Shown in pieces: positions 1 through 11,153 of a stretch of 64,000 nucleotides of DNA (positions within the stretch are counted from its first letter, which is position 1; each line of letters opens with the position of its first letter). The position numbers were made by a program, and so were the translations under genes. The stretch is from Robiginitomaculum sp. (GTDB lineage Bacteria > Pseudomonadota > Alphaproteobacteria > Caulobacterales > Maricaulaceae): the NCBI GenBank assembly GCA_002733905.1, contig NVXK01000004.1:105418-169417 (forward strand), in the 5' to 3' direction. The notes under the pieces are model-generated. The model ran no database searches and was not told the DNA's origin. It saw only the letters and a list, made by a program, of their open reading frames with translations.

Positions 1-3
1 CGT

Positions 4-1167
4 ATGAATAAACACGATACAGAAGCAAATTCAAAAGCAATCGATAGTCTTCTCAACTATGAAACCGTTAAATATTTCGGCGCAGAAAAGTTTGAAACCA
101 ACCGCTATGATATAGCCATGGAGGGCTACCAAAACGCGGCTATTAAATCACGTAATTCATTGGCAGCCGTAAACATAGGACAGTCGTTTTTGATGAATGC
201 TGGTATTGTGGCCATGATGCTCCTGACCGCGAATGAAATACTTGAAAACCAGATGAGCCTTGGTGATATGACGACAATCACGCTGGTGATGATGAATGTC
301 TATCGACCACTTAACATTCTTGGTTTTGCTTACCGTGAGATTAAACAGGCACTGACAGACATGGAAAAACTGTTTGCCTTGCTCGATATCAGCCCTGAAA
401 TCCAAGACAAAGCCGACGCACATGTTTTGACCAATGTTAAAGGCGATATTGAATTTAAAAACGTAGATTTCCATTATGACCAAGACCGTCCTATCCTCAA
501 AAATGTAAGCTTTTCAATCAAACAGGGCGAGACCGTCGCAATCGTAGGCCCAACTGGGGCAGGCAAGTCGACCTTGTCACGCATTCTGTTTCGTTTTTAC
601 GATATCAATAACGGCAGTGTCACCATTGATGGTCATGATATTCGCGATATTAGCCAAGAAAGCCTACGCGCCGCTATCGGGGTCGTACCACAAGACACGG
701 TTTTGTTTAATGACACGATTGGCTATAATATTGGCTACGCCAAAGGTGGCTCGACCCAAGACGAGATTGAACGGGCCGCGAAATCCGCACAAATTCATGA
801 CTTTATCCTGAAATTACCTGATGGGTATGACACGATGGTGGGAGAGCGCGGCCTTAAACTTTCGGGCGGAGAGAAACAACGCGTTGCAATCGCGAGAACT
901 CTTCTCAAAGACCCTGCAATCCTTATCCTCGACGAAGCCACGTCTGCACTGGACAGTGTGACCGAGAAGCATATCCAAGCCTCTCTCAACGACATTGCCC
1001 AACGCCACACAAGCCTCGTCATCGCCCACAGACTGTCCACAATTATCGACGCTGATAAAATCATCGTCATGGACGACGGCAAAGTCAAAGAAACCGGCAC
1101 TCACAAAGAACTGTTATCTCAAAAAGGGCTTTATCACACCCTGTGGACACAGCAAGAAGACGGGTAA
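4..1167 (+). CDS. ABC transporter ATP-binding/permease, Atm1/HMT-type exporter (C-terminal part; 5' end outside window)
   Basis: NYETVKYFGAE motif typical of Atm1-type exporters, Walker A GPTGAGKST, signature LSGGEKQR, Walker B ILILDEATSALD; ORF starts at window edge. Confidence 0.9.
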   Translation: MNKHDTEANSKAIDSLLNYETVKYFGAEKFETNRYDIAMEGYQNAAIKSRNSLAAVNIGQSFLMNAGIVAMMLLTANEILENQMSLGDMTTITLVMMNVYRPLNILGFAYREIKQALTDMEKLFALLDISPEIQDKADAHVLTNVKGDIEFKNVDFHYDQDRPILKNVSFSIKQGETVAIVGPTGAGKSTLSRILFRFYDINNGSVTIDGHDIRDISQESLRAAIGVVPQDTVLFNDTIGYNIGYAKGGSTQDEIERAAKSAQIHDFILKLPDGYDTMVGERGLKLSGGEKQRVAIARTLLKDPAILILDEATSALDSVTEKHIQASLNDIAQRHTSLVIAHRLSTIIDADKIIVMDDGKVKETGTHKELLSQKGLYHTLWTQQEDG

Positions 1168-1245
1168 TACTCGATTTTTTCCCTGTATGTTTTCCGATAG
1201 ATGTGACAAAAGGCCAAGTTCTAATAGAGAAGAGGCTAGCTCGTC

Positions 1246-2379
1246 ATGACATTTTCGCCAAACGCATCTGAGTTCGAGATATTTCTACCAACACCGCCAG
1301 GGTTGGAGGCTTTGCTGTTGCAAGAAGTCAAACAAGCTGGCTTTAAACGCGCAGAATCGATACGCGGTGGTGTAACGATTTGGGGTGGCTGGCCCGAAGT
1401 ATGGCGTGCGAATTTAACATTGCGCGGTGCGTCTAAAGTTCTTGCGCGTATTGGGACGTTTCGTGCCTTTCATCTTGCTCAACTTGATAAACGGTCTCGA
1501 AAATTCCCTTGGGGTGATATTCTCTCGCCCGGACTGATTGTGAAAGTCGAAGTCGTCACCAACAGAAAAAGTAAAATTTACCATGCTGGCGCCGCCGTAG
1601 AGAGGCTTGAGCGCGCAATCTCGGAAGAATTTGACGCGACCATAGCAAAATCTATGGACGAAGCTCAAATCGTATTCAAAGTCCGCATTGATGATAATAA
1701 TGTATTGATCTCGGTCGATACTTCTGGTGAAGTCTTGCACAAACGTGGCCATAAACAGGCAATGGGCAAAGCGCCAATGCGTGAAACCATGGCGGCGCTG
1801 TTATTACGGGCGTGTCAGTATAACGGCAATGAGCCTGTGCTTGACCCAATGTGTGGCTCTGGAACGTTTTTGATCGAGGCAGCGGAGATTTCGCGTAATA
1901 TGATGGCAGGCCGCGCCCGTGAATTTGCCTTTGAAAAACTTGCTACATATGATTCTGCCGCTGTGCAAAAAATACGTGACAATTGGAAAACACGCGAGAG
2001 CACACAGCATTTCTATGGCTCAGACCGTAATGTCAATGTTATCGGGTTTTCAAATGCCAATGCAGAACGTGCAGGCATTTCTGATATGTGCACATTTACG
2101 CCCGTGCCAATCAGCAAGCTTGAGCGCCCTGACGGCCCCGCTGGCCTTGTGATCGTCAACCCTCCTTATGGAGCGAGAATCGGCAAGAAAAAGGATTTGT
2201 TCGCCCTTTACGGTGCGTTTGGTGACGTCATGCGCGAACAGTTTAGAGGGTGGCGCGTAGGGATGGTGACATCGGACGCGCAATTGGCAAAAGCGACGAA
2301 ACTACCATGGTTGCCAATGGGCGATCCGATTGCTCACGGTGGTCTGAAAATCAATTTGTACCGTACCGATATACTATAG
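1246..2379 (+). CDS. THUMP-domain class I SAM-dependent RNA methyltransferase (RlmL-N/YcbY-like)
   Basis: LDPMCGSGTFLIEAA and IVNPPYGARIG motifs. Confidence 0.88.
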   Translation: MTFSPNASEFEIFLPTPPGLEALLLQEVKQAGFKRAESIRGGVTIWGGWPEVWRANLTLRGASKVLARIGTFRAFHLAQLDKRSRKFPWGDILSPGLIVKVEVVTNRKSKIYHAGAAVERLERAISEEFDATIAKSMDEAQIVFKVRIDDNNVLISVDTSGEVLHKRGHKQAMGKAPMRETMAALLLRACQYNGNEPVLDPMCGSGTFLIEAAEISRNMMAGRAREFAFEKLATYDSAAVQKIRDNWKTRESTQHFYGSDRNVNVIGFSNANAERAGISDMCTFTPVPISKLERPDGPAGLVIVNPPYGARIGKKKDLFALYGAFGDVMREQFRGWRVGMVTSDAQLAKATKLPWLPMGDPIAHGGLKINLYRTDIL

Positions 2380-2509
2380 TTTTATGGGTAATGAGTGGAA
2401 TACGTCGGATGATAAGCGTTGATTGTTGACGGAAAATAGCTAATGCTTCCAAAACGTAATGAGCAGTATTTATATACTGCGCCACAAATTCAATGTTAGG
2501 GCTTGAGTT

Positions 2510-3142
2510 ATGGTTGTTTTGACACAACGTGCGCCGATACAGGTGCCAAAGCAAAAACGTTCGCGTGAGACGTATGAGAATTTACTGTCTGCCGCTGGGA
2601 ATGTATTGCGTGAAGAAGGCTTTGAGAGTCTGACCACAAATACGATTGTTGAGAGGGCGGGCCTGACCCCACCCGCATTTTACCGCTATTTTGTTGATAA
2701 ATTTGATATTCTCACCGTACTCGGCAAACGTTTGATGGATGTGCAAAACACAGTGGTCGAGGATATTCTTGACGCAAGCGACGAGCCAGAGAATTTCGCC
2801 ACCACTGTAGCACAATTAGAAGATATTCTACGCCTGACATTGAAATGCACAGAGGATTTTGTTGGTGGCCCGTGGGTCATGCGGAGCCTACGTGCTGTTC
2901 CGTCTTTGCAAAACATTCGCACAGATTCACATATAAAAATGGCAAATGCGATTTGTGATGGGTATTTGAAATTTCATCCAAAAGCAAAGCGCTCTGAAAT
3001 ATATCACCAAGCGCGGCTTTCTATTGAAATCGGCTATGCGGCTCTAGAGCTTATCTTCGATGAACCAAATATTGATCGTGACTGTATCATCCAAAACACC
3101 GCAATTGCTATTGATGCGTTTTATTTAACCCCACCTTTATAA
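2510..3142 (+). CDS. TetR/AcrR family transcriptional regulator
   Basis: N-terminal TetR HTH: RSRETYENLLSAAGNVLREEGFESLTTNTIVERAGLTPPAFYRYFVDKFDIL. Confidence 0.88.
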   Translation: MVVLTQRAPIQVPKQKRSRETYENLLSAAGNVLREEGFESLTTNTIVERAGLTPPAFYRYFVDKFDILTVLGKRLMDVQNTVVEDILDASDEPENFATTVAQLEDILRLTLKCTEDFVGGPWVMRSLRAVPSLQNIRTDSHIKMANAICDGYLKFHPKAKRSEIYHQARLSIEIGYAALELIFDEPNIDRDCIIQNTAIAIDAFYLTPPL

Positions 3143-3167
3143 CCCGACATTGTTAGGCTGAAATAAA

Positions 3168-3860
3168 TCACTCTGCTATTGTTGCAATTTCAGTCAATGG
3201 TTTCTTATATTTCGCGACTTTCGGAACCGTAGCATGCGGCGCAGGGTGACCCACAGCAATAATCATTGTTGGTTTCTCGGACTTGGGCCTATCAAACAAG
3301 ACGTTGAGGAATTTCATCGGGTTTGGCGTATGTGTCAGCGTTGAAAGCCCTGCATGATGCAGTGCTGCAAGCAAAAATCCCGTCGCGATTCCGACGCTCT
3401 CTGGCACATAGTAGTTTTTATAACGCGTGCCATCATCAAATTCGCCCCATTTTTGAGCAAAGACAAGAATAAGCCAAGGGGCAATATCGAGATGGGGCTT
3501 GTCAGCATTCGTGCCAATAGGCTCCAGTGCTTTAATCCACTCATCACTGGCCCCACCGTCATAAAAACGGCGCTCTTCTTCTTCAGCCGCCAGTCGGATT
3601 TTGTGTTTTAGCTCTGGGTTGGAAACGGCGACAAAATGCCACGGCTGATGATTAGCACCGCTTGGGGCCGTACCCGCCGTTCGAATACAGTCTTCAATCG
3701 TTGATCTTGGGATAGGGCGGTCAATGAAATCACGCACAGTATGGCGCGTTTTCATTCTCTTATAAAATGCTTTGGCCTCTGCAACGACTTGCACGTCCGA
3801 ATAATCAACACGGTCTGGTAAACCTATGGCTTCATAACTGATGTGTTCTTTGGCAAACAT
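3168..3860 (-). CDS. Nitroreductase family protein
   Basis: RHTVRDFIDRPIPRSTIEDCIRTAGTAPSGANHQPWHFV; start set at internal MFAKEHISYE rather than ORF start 3941. Confidence 0.85.
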   Translation of the reverse strand: MFAKEHISYEAIGLPDRVDYSDVQVVAEAKAFYKRMKTRHTVRDFIDRPIPRSTIEDCIRTAGTAPSGANHQPWHFVAVSNPELKHKIRLAAEEEERRFYDGGASDEWIKALEPIGTNADKPHLDIAPWLILVFAQKWGEFDDGTRYKNYYVPESVGIATGFLLAALHHAGLSTLTHTPNPMKFLNVLFDRPKSEKPTMIIAVGHPAPHATVPKVAKYKKPLTEIATIAE

Positions 3861-3980
3861 AGTATATCCCTTGTTCTTTTGGATAAGGCTATCATGTTTT
3901 TGGAGGAATGGCATTGTGTATAAATAGGCAATAGACGGCATATAAATACGGCGAGGCAGTATTCTGAAAGCCCTAAGGGG

Positions 3981-4532
3981 CTATTGCTTGTTTTCGGTTA
4001 GCCTTTTCACGACTAAAGTCGATACAATGATAACGATAATGATGAGGGAAACTCTCGGCATATAGGTTTTCACAGATTCGCCCATAACTTCACCAAGCAT
4101 ATGAAACCCTGCGAAAATCAAACTGATGAAAAGAATTGCCGAAAATGAAATGCTAAGCCAGTATTTAATATAGGGAACGCCAAAAAAACCTGCGGCTAAA
4201 TAAGTGGGGATGCGCGCGAAGGGAATAAACCTCACGCCGACAAGCGTTCTGACGCTATTTTCGACGATTGCTTTCTTTAGTTTTAGTGTACGCGCGTGAT
4301 TTGCATATTTTTTCGCCCATTTATGGTGTTTTGCCGCCCACCCAAGCCAATATTTCCACGAATCACTAGCAATAAGGCCAATGGAAATCGCAATAAAGAT
4401 AGGAATCCAGTGCTGAGATTGCGTAACAGAGAGGCTTGCAGCCCAAATTACAGCGCTATCCTCTTGTACAAATGGCGCGATGATCAGGCCAAAATAAAAC
4501 AGCCACATATGAGGATCAGTGAAAAACTCCAT
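3981..4532 (-). CDS. DedA family / SNARE-associated membrane protein
   Basis: RFIPFARIPTYLAAGFFGVPYIKYWLS motif and hydrophobic profile. Confidence 0.75.
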   Translation of the reverse strand: MEFFTDPHMWLFYFGLIIAPFVQEDSAVIWAASLSVTQSQHWIPIFIAISIGLIASDSWKYWLGWAAKHHKWAKKYANHARTLKLKKAIVENSVRTLVGVRFIPFARIPTYLAAGFFGVPYIKYWLSISFSAILFISLIFAGFHMLGEVMGESVKTYMPRVSLIIIVIIVSTLVVKRLTENKQ

Positions 4533-4736
4533 GTATTTCCCTTTTTAGGCCTTGTTTTGCGTCGTTTTTACCATGAAAGCTTGGCATATGTGAAAGGATT
4601 TGAAAAGCCCGTTGCACAATCGTTTAAGCCGTGACATAAGGCGCGACACAAAGGCCACATTTTATGTGGATATTATGGGTAATTATCGCTGTCATTATAT
4701 GTATATGTGCCAGCCAATTTAAATTTGGACGTGAAA

Positions 4737-6077
4737 ATGCAAGTAAAAGAACTTAAATCAGAAGGCTTAAGCCGCTCTTTCGCTATTACGATTTCTAAAG
4801 AAGATCTCGCGACAAAACTTGAAGCAAAGATCAAAGAAATGCAGCCTCAGGTGAATTTAAAAGGTTTCCGTAAAGGCAAAGTACCTACGAGCCATATCCG
4901 TAAAATGTTTGGTCAATCCATCATGAACGATATTGTGCAAGAATCTGTAACAGAAGCGACACAAAAAACGCTAGAAGATAATAAAATCCGTCCAGCGGGT
5001 CAGCCAGACATCGATCTGCGCGCGAACGGTGAAGACGTAACGAAAGGTAAAGCTGATCTTGAGTACACACTCAGTGTTGAAACTATTCCTGAATTCGAAC
5101 CTGTCGATCCAAAAACATTGAAATTCACACGTTTGGTAACAAAACTCGACGACAAAGCCGTTGACGAGCAACTTGCTGAACTTGCCAAAGGCCAAGTGAA
5201 CTACAAGAAAAAAGCAAAAACTGCGAAATCTAAGAAAGACGACGCTGTATTAATCAACTTTATTGGTCGTGTAGACGGCGAAGCGTTTGACGGCGGCACA
5301 ATGGACGGACATCAACTCGTTCTCGGTTCTGGTACATTTATCCCGGGGTTCGAAGATCAATTGATCGGCGTGAAAGCTGGCGATAAATTGGATGTTGCCG
5401 TTACTTTCCCTGCTGAATACCAAGTTGAAGCCCTTGCAGGCAAAGAAGCTGTGTTCGAAACTGAAGTTCTTGAAGTTCAAGGCGCAAAAGATGCAGAAAT
5501 TGACGATGAATTCGCTAAGAAATTCGGCATGGATGATCTCGCGGCTTTAAGAGAAGCTGTGAGCAAACAGGCTGAGGGTGAATTAGAACAACAAAGTGCA
5601 ATGAAGCTAAAACGCGCAATTCTTGACGAACTCGACAAGAAACATAAATTCGATCTTCCACCAAAAATGGTTGAAGCTGAATTTGCAAACATTTGGGCGC
5701 AAGTCGAAAAAGAAAAAGAAGCGGGTCAGCTTGACGAAGACGACGCTAAGAAATCTGAGAAAAAGCTTAAAGCTGATTATATGAAAATTGCTGAGCGTCG
5801 TGTACGCCTTGGTCTCGTGCTTGCGGAAATCGGCGCCAAAGCTGAAATTCAAATCACGAATGAAGAACTACAGCAATCGATTGTCGCTGAAGCGCGTCGT
5901 TACCCCGGCCAAGAACAGCAAGTTATTGAGTTCTATCAAAAGAACCCAGAAGCTGTCGCGCAAATGCGTGCACCGATCTTTGAAGAAAAATCAGTGGCTT
6001 TCATTATTGAAAATGCAAAAGTCACAGATAAAACAGTCAGCCGTGACGAGTTATTTGAAGACGACGACATGATCTAG
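4737..6077 (+). CDS. tig: Trigger factor (peptidyl-prolyl isomerase)
   Basis: MQVKELKSEGLSRSFAITI start, FRKGKVP motif, FKBP-like domain, upstream of clpP-clpX-lon. Confidence 0.96.
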   Translation: MQVKELKSEGLSRSFAITISKEDLATKLEAKIKEMQPQVNLKGFRKGKVPTSHIRKMFGQSIMNDIVQESVTEATQKTLEDNKIRPAGQPDIDLRANGEDVTKGKADLEYTLSVETIPEFEPVDPKTLKFTRLVTKLDDKAVDEQLAELAKGQVNYKKKAKTAKSKKDDAVLINFIGRVDGEAFDGGTMDGHQLVLGSGTFIPGFEDQLIGVKAGDKLDVAVTFPAEYQVEALAGKEAVFETEVLEVQGAKDAEIDDEFAKKFGMDDLAALREAVSKQAEGELEQQSAMKLKRAILDELDKKHKFDLPPKMVEAEFANIWAQVEKEKEAGQLDEDDAKKSEKKLKADYMKIAERRVRLGLVLAEIGAKAEIQITNEELQQSIVAEARRYPGQEQQVIEFYQKNPEAVAQMRAPIFEEKSVAFIIENAKVTDKTVSRDELFEDDDMI

Positions 6078-6101
6078 GAGGCTAAGCCTCATATTTATAA
6101 A

Positions 6102-6131
6102 AGCCTCGCAATTCTTGCGGGGCTTTTTTTT
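6102..6131 (+). terminator. Rho-independent terminator after tig
   Basis: AGCCTCGCA-attct-TGCGGGGCT stem followed by T-run. Confidence 0.85.
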
Positions 6132-6278
6132 GCCTATTTTTCTTAAATAATAGGGTAGGGTCTTGAAATTTAATTTGGAATGTAAATATAGAAGTAACTT
6201 CTCTACTGGTATGTAGAGATCAAGAGATTCGTTTTGGTGGGCGGCTTGCCCGTACTGTACAGTTTAAGGAATATAAAT

Positions 6279-6899
6279 ATGCAAGATCCTCAAGAATTAT
6301 TGATGGGCCTCGTGCCAATGGTCGTTGAACAGTCATCACGCGGTGAGCGGAGCTATGATATTTTCTCTCGCCTTTTAAAAGACCGTATTATTTTTCTAAC
6401 AGGCCCAGTCGAAGATGGCATGGCGAGTTTGATTACGGCTCAGCTTTTATTCCTCGAATCTGAAAACCCGAAAAAAGAAATTTACATGTATATAAATTCG
6501 CCTGGTGGTCATGTGACGTCTGGCATGGCGATCTATGATACGATGCAGTATATTAAATCCCCAGTTTCGACTGTTTGTATCGGACAGGCAGCTTCTATGG
6601 GATCTCTGCTTTTGTGTGCAGGTGAAAAAGACATGCGCGTGGCACTACCAAATGCGCGCATCATGGTGCATCAACCTTCAGGCGGTTTCCGTGGTCAGGC
6701 ATCAGATATTGAACGTCACGCAGCTGATATTGTTGCTTTGAAAAGACGTCTTAACGAAATTTATGTCAAACATACAGGCAATAAATACGCAATGATCGAA
6801 AAGACATTGGACCGGGATCACTTTATGACAGCCGAAGAAACAAAAGCATTTGGTATAGTCGATCATGTGTACACAACACGCGAGGACGCGAAAACTTAG
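6279..6899 (+). CDS. clpP: ATP-dependent Clp protease proteolytic subunit
   Basis: [11 protein letters not shown] and [17 protein letters not shown] motifs; start chosen at MQDPQELL. Confidence 0.97.
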   Translation: MQDPQELLMGLVPMVVEQSSRGERSYDIFSRLLKDRIIFLTGPVEDGMASLITAQLLFLESENPKKEIYMYINSPGGHVTSGMAIYDTMQYIKSPVSTVCIGQAASMGSLLLCAGEKDMRVALPNARIMVHQPSGGFRGQASDIERHAADIVALKRRLNEIYVKHTGNKYAMIEKTLDRDHFMTAEETKAFGIVDHVYTTREDAKT

Positions 6900-7055
6900 G
6901 CCTATTTTGGCACATATGTGCATAAAGATAGGATTTAATAAGGTTTTTGTAATAAAAAGGCTGTATCAGCACGTTAAAAATAAGCTGTAGGCGGCACGAC
7001 CCTTGCATATTGATTGAAAAGTCAGTCATAATGACGGGGTGAATTGGAGTGGATT

Positions 7056-8321
7056 ATGAGTAAATCAAGCGGAACAGATTCAAAGAACACATTATATTGT
7101 TCTTTCTGTGGTAAAAGTCAGCATGAAGTTAGAAAACTAATTGCTGGGCCAAGCGTGTTTATTTGTGATGAATGTGTCGAGCTTTGCATGGATATCATCC
7201 GTGAAGAAGGCAAGGCAAGTATTTCAAAAGACAGGGAAGGCGTACCAACACCGCAAGAAATTTGTGACACACTCGATGATTATGTTATCGGTCAATATCA
7301 TGCAAAACGTGTATTGTCAGTTGCCGTGCATAATCATTATAAACGCCTGCATCATGCAGGAAGTACAGGTGATGTAGAGCTTGCAAAATCAAACATTTTG
7401 CTCGTAGGGCCAACAGGTTGTGGTAAAACACTTCTTGCCCAAACACTTGCACGTATTTTGGATGTTCCTTTTACAATGGCTGACGCAACAACATTGACCG
7501 AAGCAGGTTATGTTGGTGAAGACGTTGAGAATATCATTCTTAAACTTCTCCAATCTGCGGATTATAATGTTGAGCGCGCGCAACGTGGTATTGTCTATAT
7601 TGATGAAGTTGATAAAATTAGTCGTAAATCTGATAATCCGTCAATTACACGCGATGTTTCAGGTGAGGGCGTGCAACAAGCTTTACTCAAGATTATGGAA
7701 GGTACTGTTGCCTCTGTACCGCCACAAGGCGGTCGTAAGCACCCACAACAAGAATTTTTACAGGTTGATACTACCAATATTTTGTTTGTCGTAGGCGGCG
7801 CATTTGCAGGCCTTGATAAAGTGATCGCAAAACGCGGTAATAAAGCCAGTATTGGTTTTGGTGGTGAGATTAAAGAGGCAGAAGAGCGCCTGACGGGGGA
7901 AATTCTTCAAGGCGTCGAGCCTGAAGATCTCGTGAAATTTGGCCTTATCCCTGAATTTGTAGGTCGTCTACCGGTAATCGCAACGTTGACCGATCTGGAC
8001 GAAGATGCGCTCGTAACTATTCTTAGTCAGCCGAAAAACGCGCTCGTGAAACAATATCAACTTTTGTTTGATATGGAAGGCGTTCGCCTTAGTTTTAACG
8101 AGGAAGCTCTTCGTGCGATTGCCAAAAAAGCGATTGCCCGTAAAACAGGCGCACGTGGATTGCGTTCTATTCTCGAAAATATTTTGCTTGATACAATGTA
8201 TGATCTTCCGACCTATGAAGGCGTAGAAGAGATTGTCATTAATGCTGAGGTTGTCAATGGCAGCGCGAAACCATTATTAATTTATGCAAAAAAACAAAAG
8301 AAGGCTGATAAAGCGTCTTAA
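7056..8321 (+). CDS. clpX: ATP-dependent Clp protease ATP-binding subunit ClpX
   Basis: Zinc-finger [33 protein letters not shown]. Confidence 0.98.
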   Translation: MSKSSGTDSKNTLYCSFCGKSQHEVRKLIAGPSVFICDECVELCMDIIREEGKASISKDREGVPTPQEICDTLDDYVIGQYHAKRVLSVAVHNHYKRLHHAGSTGDVELAKSNILLVGPTGCGKTLLAQTLARILDVPFTMADATTLTEAGYVGEDVENIILKLLQSADYNVERAQRGIVYIDEVDKISRKSDNPSITRDVSGEGVQQALLKIMEGTVASVPPQGGRKHPQQEFLQVDTTNILFVVGGAFAGLDKVIAKRGNKASIGFGGEIKEAEERLTGEILQGVEPEDLVKFGLIPEFVGRLPVIATLTDLDEDALVTILSQPKNALVKQYQLLFDMEGVRLSFNEEALRAIAKKAIARKTGARGLRSILENILLDTMYDLPTYEGVEEIVINAEVVNGSAKPLLIYAKKQKKADKAS

Positions 8322-8494
8322 TCGACAGTTTTAAGCCGAATTTCCCCATTTAATGCAGCGCAAAGGCTTGATATTAAGTGGGGGATGCCCATCTTGCTTA
8401 GACACATCTTGTACAAACAGGATGTGCTATTGGATAAGCCGAAATTGCTAAGAACAGTTTGTGAAAACCTATTCTTTTATATGGAAATCGTAAG

Positions 8495-10900
8495 ATGACA
8501 GAAACGCTAAAATTACCAGTTTTACCACTCCGTGATATCGTGGTTTTCCCGCATATGGTCGTGCCTTTATTCGTTGGTCGTGACAAATCTATCAATGCAC
8601 TCGAAGAGGTCATGAAAGCAGACAAAAAAATATTCTTGCTGACCCAAAAAGACCCTGCGATTGAAGACCCTAAGCTTGATGATATTCATGACCGTGGCTG
8701 TATTGCGACTATTTTACAATTGTTGAAATTGCCAGACGGTACAGTGCGAGTTCTTGTCGAGGGCGTTTCACGCGCACGGGTCAAAAAATTCACAGAAAAT
8801 GAAGAGTATTTCGAAGCCGAAGCTGAAATTGCCGAAGATATTGAAGCGAAGACCGATGAGGCTAAGGCCTTACGCCGTAGCGTGTTTGATCAATTTAAGA
8901 AATATGGCAAGCTAAACAGGAAAATCGCAGAAGATATTGTAACGGCGGTTTCTGATATGAAATCACCCGCAAAACTGTCTGATACAGTTTCTGTCCATTT
9001 GAATGTCGGCATAGAGAAAAAACAAGAGCTTTTAGCTGAAACAAGTGTACCAAAACGCCTTGAAGCCTTGTTCACTTTACTCGAAGGCGAACTCAGTGTT
9101 CTTAAAGTCGAAAAGAAAATCCGTGGCCGTGTAAAACGCCAAATGGAAAAGACACAACGTGATTATTACCTCAATGAGCAAATGAAGGCGATTCAGTCCG
9201 AGCTTGGTGGTGGCAATGACGGTAATGAAGAAATGACTGAACTTGCCGATAAAATCAAAGAGACAAAATTCTCCAAAGAAGCACGGAAAAAAGCTGAATC
9301 TGAAATGAAAAAGCTCAGTCAAATGAGCCCGATGTCTGCAGAGGCGAATGTCTCGCGTAATTATCTCGACTGGTTATTATCAGTGCCATGGGGCAAGAAA
9401 AAACGCGTACGTAAAGATCTGAAAGAAGCAAAAGAAATCCTCGACCGTGAACATTATGGTCTCGATAAGGTTAAAGAGCGTATTTTAGAGCATTTGGCAG
9501 TACAAACACGTACCAAAAAACTAAAAGGCCCGATTTTGTGCCTCGTAGGCCCTCCTGGTGTGGGTAAAACGTCACTTGGACGTTCAATCGCAGAAGCAAC
9601 AGGGCGTGATTTTGTACGTGTGTCGCTTGGTGGTATACGTGACGAGTCCGAGATACGTGGGCATCGTCGTACCTATATCGGTTCTATGCCTGGGCGTATT
9701 ATTCAGTCTATGAAAAAAGTTAAGCATTCAAACCCGCTTTTCCTTCTCGACGAGATTGATAAAATGGGTTCTGACATGCGCGGTGATCCGTCATCGGCTT
9801 TGTTAGAAGTTCTCGATCCAGAACAGAATGCAAACTTCAACGATCATTATCTCGAAGTTGATTATGATCTCTCTGATGTGATGTTCATCACGACTGCAAA
9901 TTCGCTTGATATGTCACAGCCACTTATGGACCGTATGGAAATCATCCATATTCCAGGCTATACAGAAGATGAAAAAATTGAAATTGCGAAACGCCATTTA
10001 AGCCCTAAACAGATCAAAGACCACGGTCTACGTACTGGCGAGATTGAAATCACTATTGAAGCAATCCGTGATATTATTCGTTATTATACCCGTGAAGCGG
10101 GCGTTCGGAGCCTTGAGCGCGAACTTGCAAAGCTATCGCGTAAAGTGCTTACCAAAATTGTTGCTGGTGAAGTCGAATCTGTAATTGTGGATTCAAGCAA
10201 TATTGAGGATTTCCTCGGCGTGAAGAAATTCCGCTTTGGGGAAACTGATGAAGTTGATCAGGTCGGTATTGTGACCGGTCTTGCGTGGACACCTGTTGGT
10301 GGAGACATTCTTACGATTGAAGCGATTAGCATGCCGGGTAAGGGTAAAATGACCATTACGGGCAATCTACGCGACGTTATGAAAGAATCAATTTCAGCCG
10401 CAAACTCTTACATACAGGCGAGGGCACCTGAATTTGGCATTAACCCTCGTAAATTCCGTAATACGGACATTCATGTTCATGTACCCGAAGGCGCGACACC
10501 AAAAGATGGTCCGTCTGCTGGTGTTGGCATGGTAACGGCTATGGTTTCTGTCTTGACGGGAATCAAAGTTCGCAATGATATTGCGATGACAGGCGAAATT
10601 ACCTTGCGTGGACGTGTTTTACCGATTGGTGGATTAAAAGAGAAACTCTTGGCGGCGCTTCGTGGCGGTGTGAAGACGGTTTTAATCCCCCTCGATAATG
10701 CAAAAGACCTCGCAGATGTGCCTGAAAACGTCAAATCAGCCCTTGAAATTATACCTGTGGGCACTGTGGACGAAGTTTTATCAAATGCGCTCATTTTACC
10801 TTTGACTCCTATCGAATGGACAGCTAAAGACGAGGCCGAACTCGCGGGAATTCTTTCTCAAACGGGTTCTAATGATCAAGGCGGCATTACGGCGCACTAG
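8495..10900 (+). CDS. lon: Endopeptidase La (Lon protease)
   Basis: Full-length ATPase GPPGVGKTSLGRSIA and catalytic GPSAGVGM... Confidence 0.98.
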   Translation: MTETLKLPVLPLRDIVVFPHMVVPLFVGRDKSINALEEVMKADKKIFLLTQKDPAIEDPKLDDIHDRGCIATILQLLKLPDGTVRVLVEGVSRARVKKFTENEEYFEAEAEIAEDIEAKTDEAKALRRSVFDQFKKYGKLNRKIAEDIVTAVSDMKSPAKLSDTVSVHLNVGIEKKQELLAETSVPKRLEALFTLLEGELSVLKVEKKIRGRVKRQMEKTQRDYYLNEQMKAIQSELGGGNDGNEEMTELADKIKETKFSKEARKKAESEMKKLSQMSPMSAEANVSRNYLDWLLSVPWGKKKRVRKDLKEAKEILDREHYGLDKVKERILEHLAVQTRTKKLKGPILCLVGPPGVGKTSLGRSIAEATGRDFVRVSLGGIRDESEIRGHRRTYIGSMPGRIIQSMKKVKHSNPLFLLDEIDKMGSDMRGDPSSALLEVLDPEQNANFNDHYLEVDYDLSDVMFITTANSLDMSQPLMDRMEIIHIPGYTEDEKIEIAKRHLSPKQIKDHGLRTGEIEITIEAIRDIIRYYTREAGVRSLERELAKLSRKVLTKIVAGEVESVIVDSSNIEDFLGVKKFRFGETDEVDQVGIVTGLAWTPVGGDILTIEAISMPGKGKMTITGNLRDVMKESISAANSYIQARAPEFGINPRKFRNTDIHVHVPEGATPKDGPSAGVGMVTAMVSVLTGIKVRNDIAMTGEITLRGRVLPIGGLKEKLLAALRGGVKTVLIPLDNAKDLADVPENVKSALEIIPVGTVDEVLSNALILPLTPIEWTAKDEAELAGILSQTGSNDQGGITAH

Positions 10901-10917
10901 GTCACGAAAAGAAAAGT

Positions 10918-10993
10918 GGGTGATTAGCTCAGCTGGTAGAGCATTTCGTTTACACCGAAAGGGTCAGCGGTTCGAACCCGTTATCACCCACCA
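10918..10993 (+). tRNA. tRNA-Val (TAC)
   Basis: GGGTGAT/ATCACCC acceptor stem, TTTCG-TTTACAC-CGAAA anticodon arm, GGTTCGAACC T arm, encoded CCA. Confidence 0.97.
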
Positions 10994-11153
10994 TTTTTCT
11001 TTTCCCTTTCACACTTAATAAACCCTGCTATTCCTCCCTATTTTGATTTCGTCAAAATGAGTGTTATCGTGTGACGACTCATTCATAAAGTAAAATGCGG
11101 AACGCGTTTCTTGAATGAGGGAAGTGCAGTAATAAACACTTCCTGATATCTAT

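Noticed and set aside
157-1104. Antisense and overlapping ORFs inside the ABC transporter gene (e.g. 157-483 -, 795-1100 -, 814-1104 -)
   Set aside because: Fully contained in a well-supported gene on the other strand; no domain-like sequence
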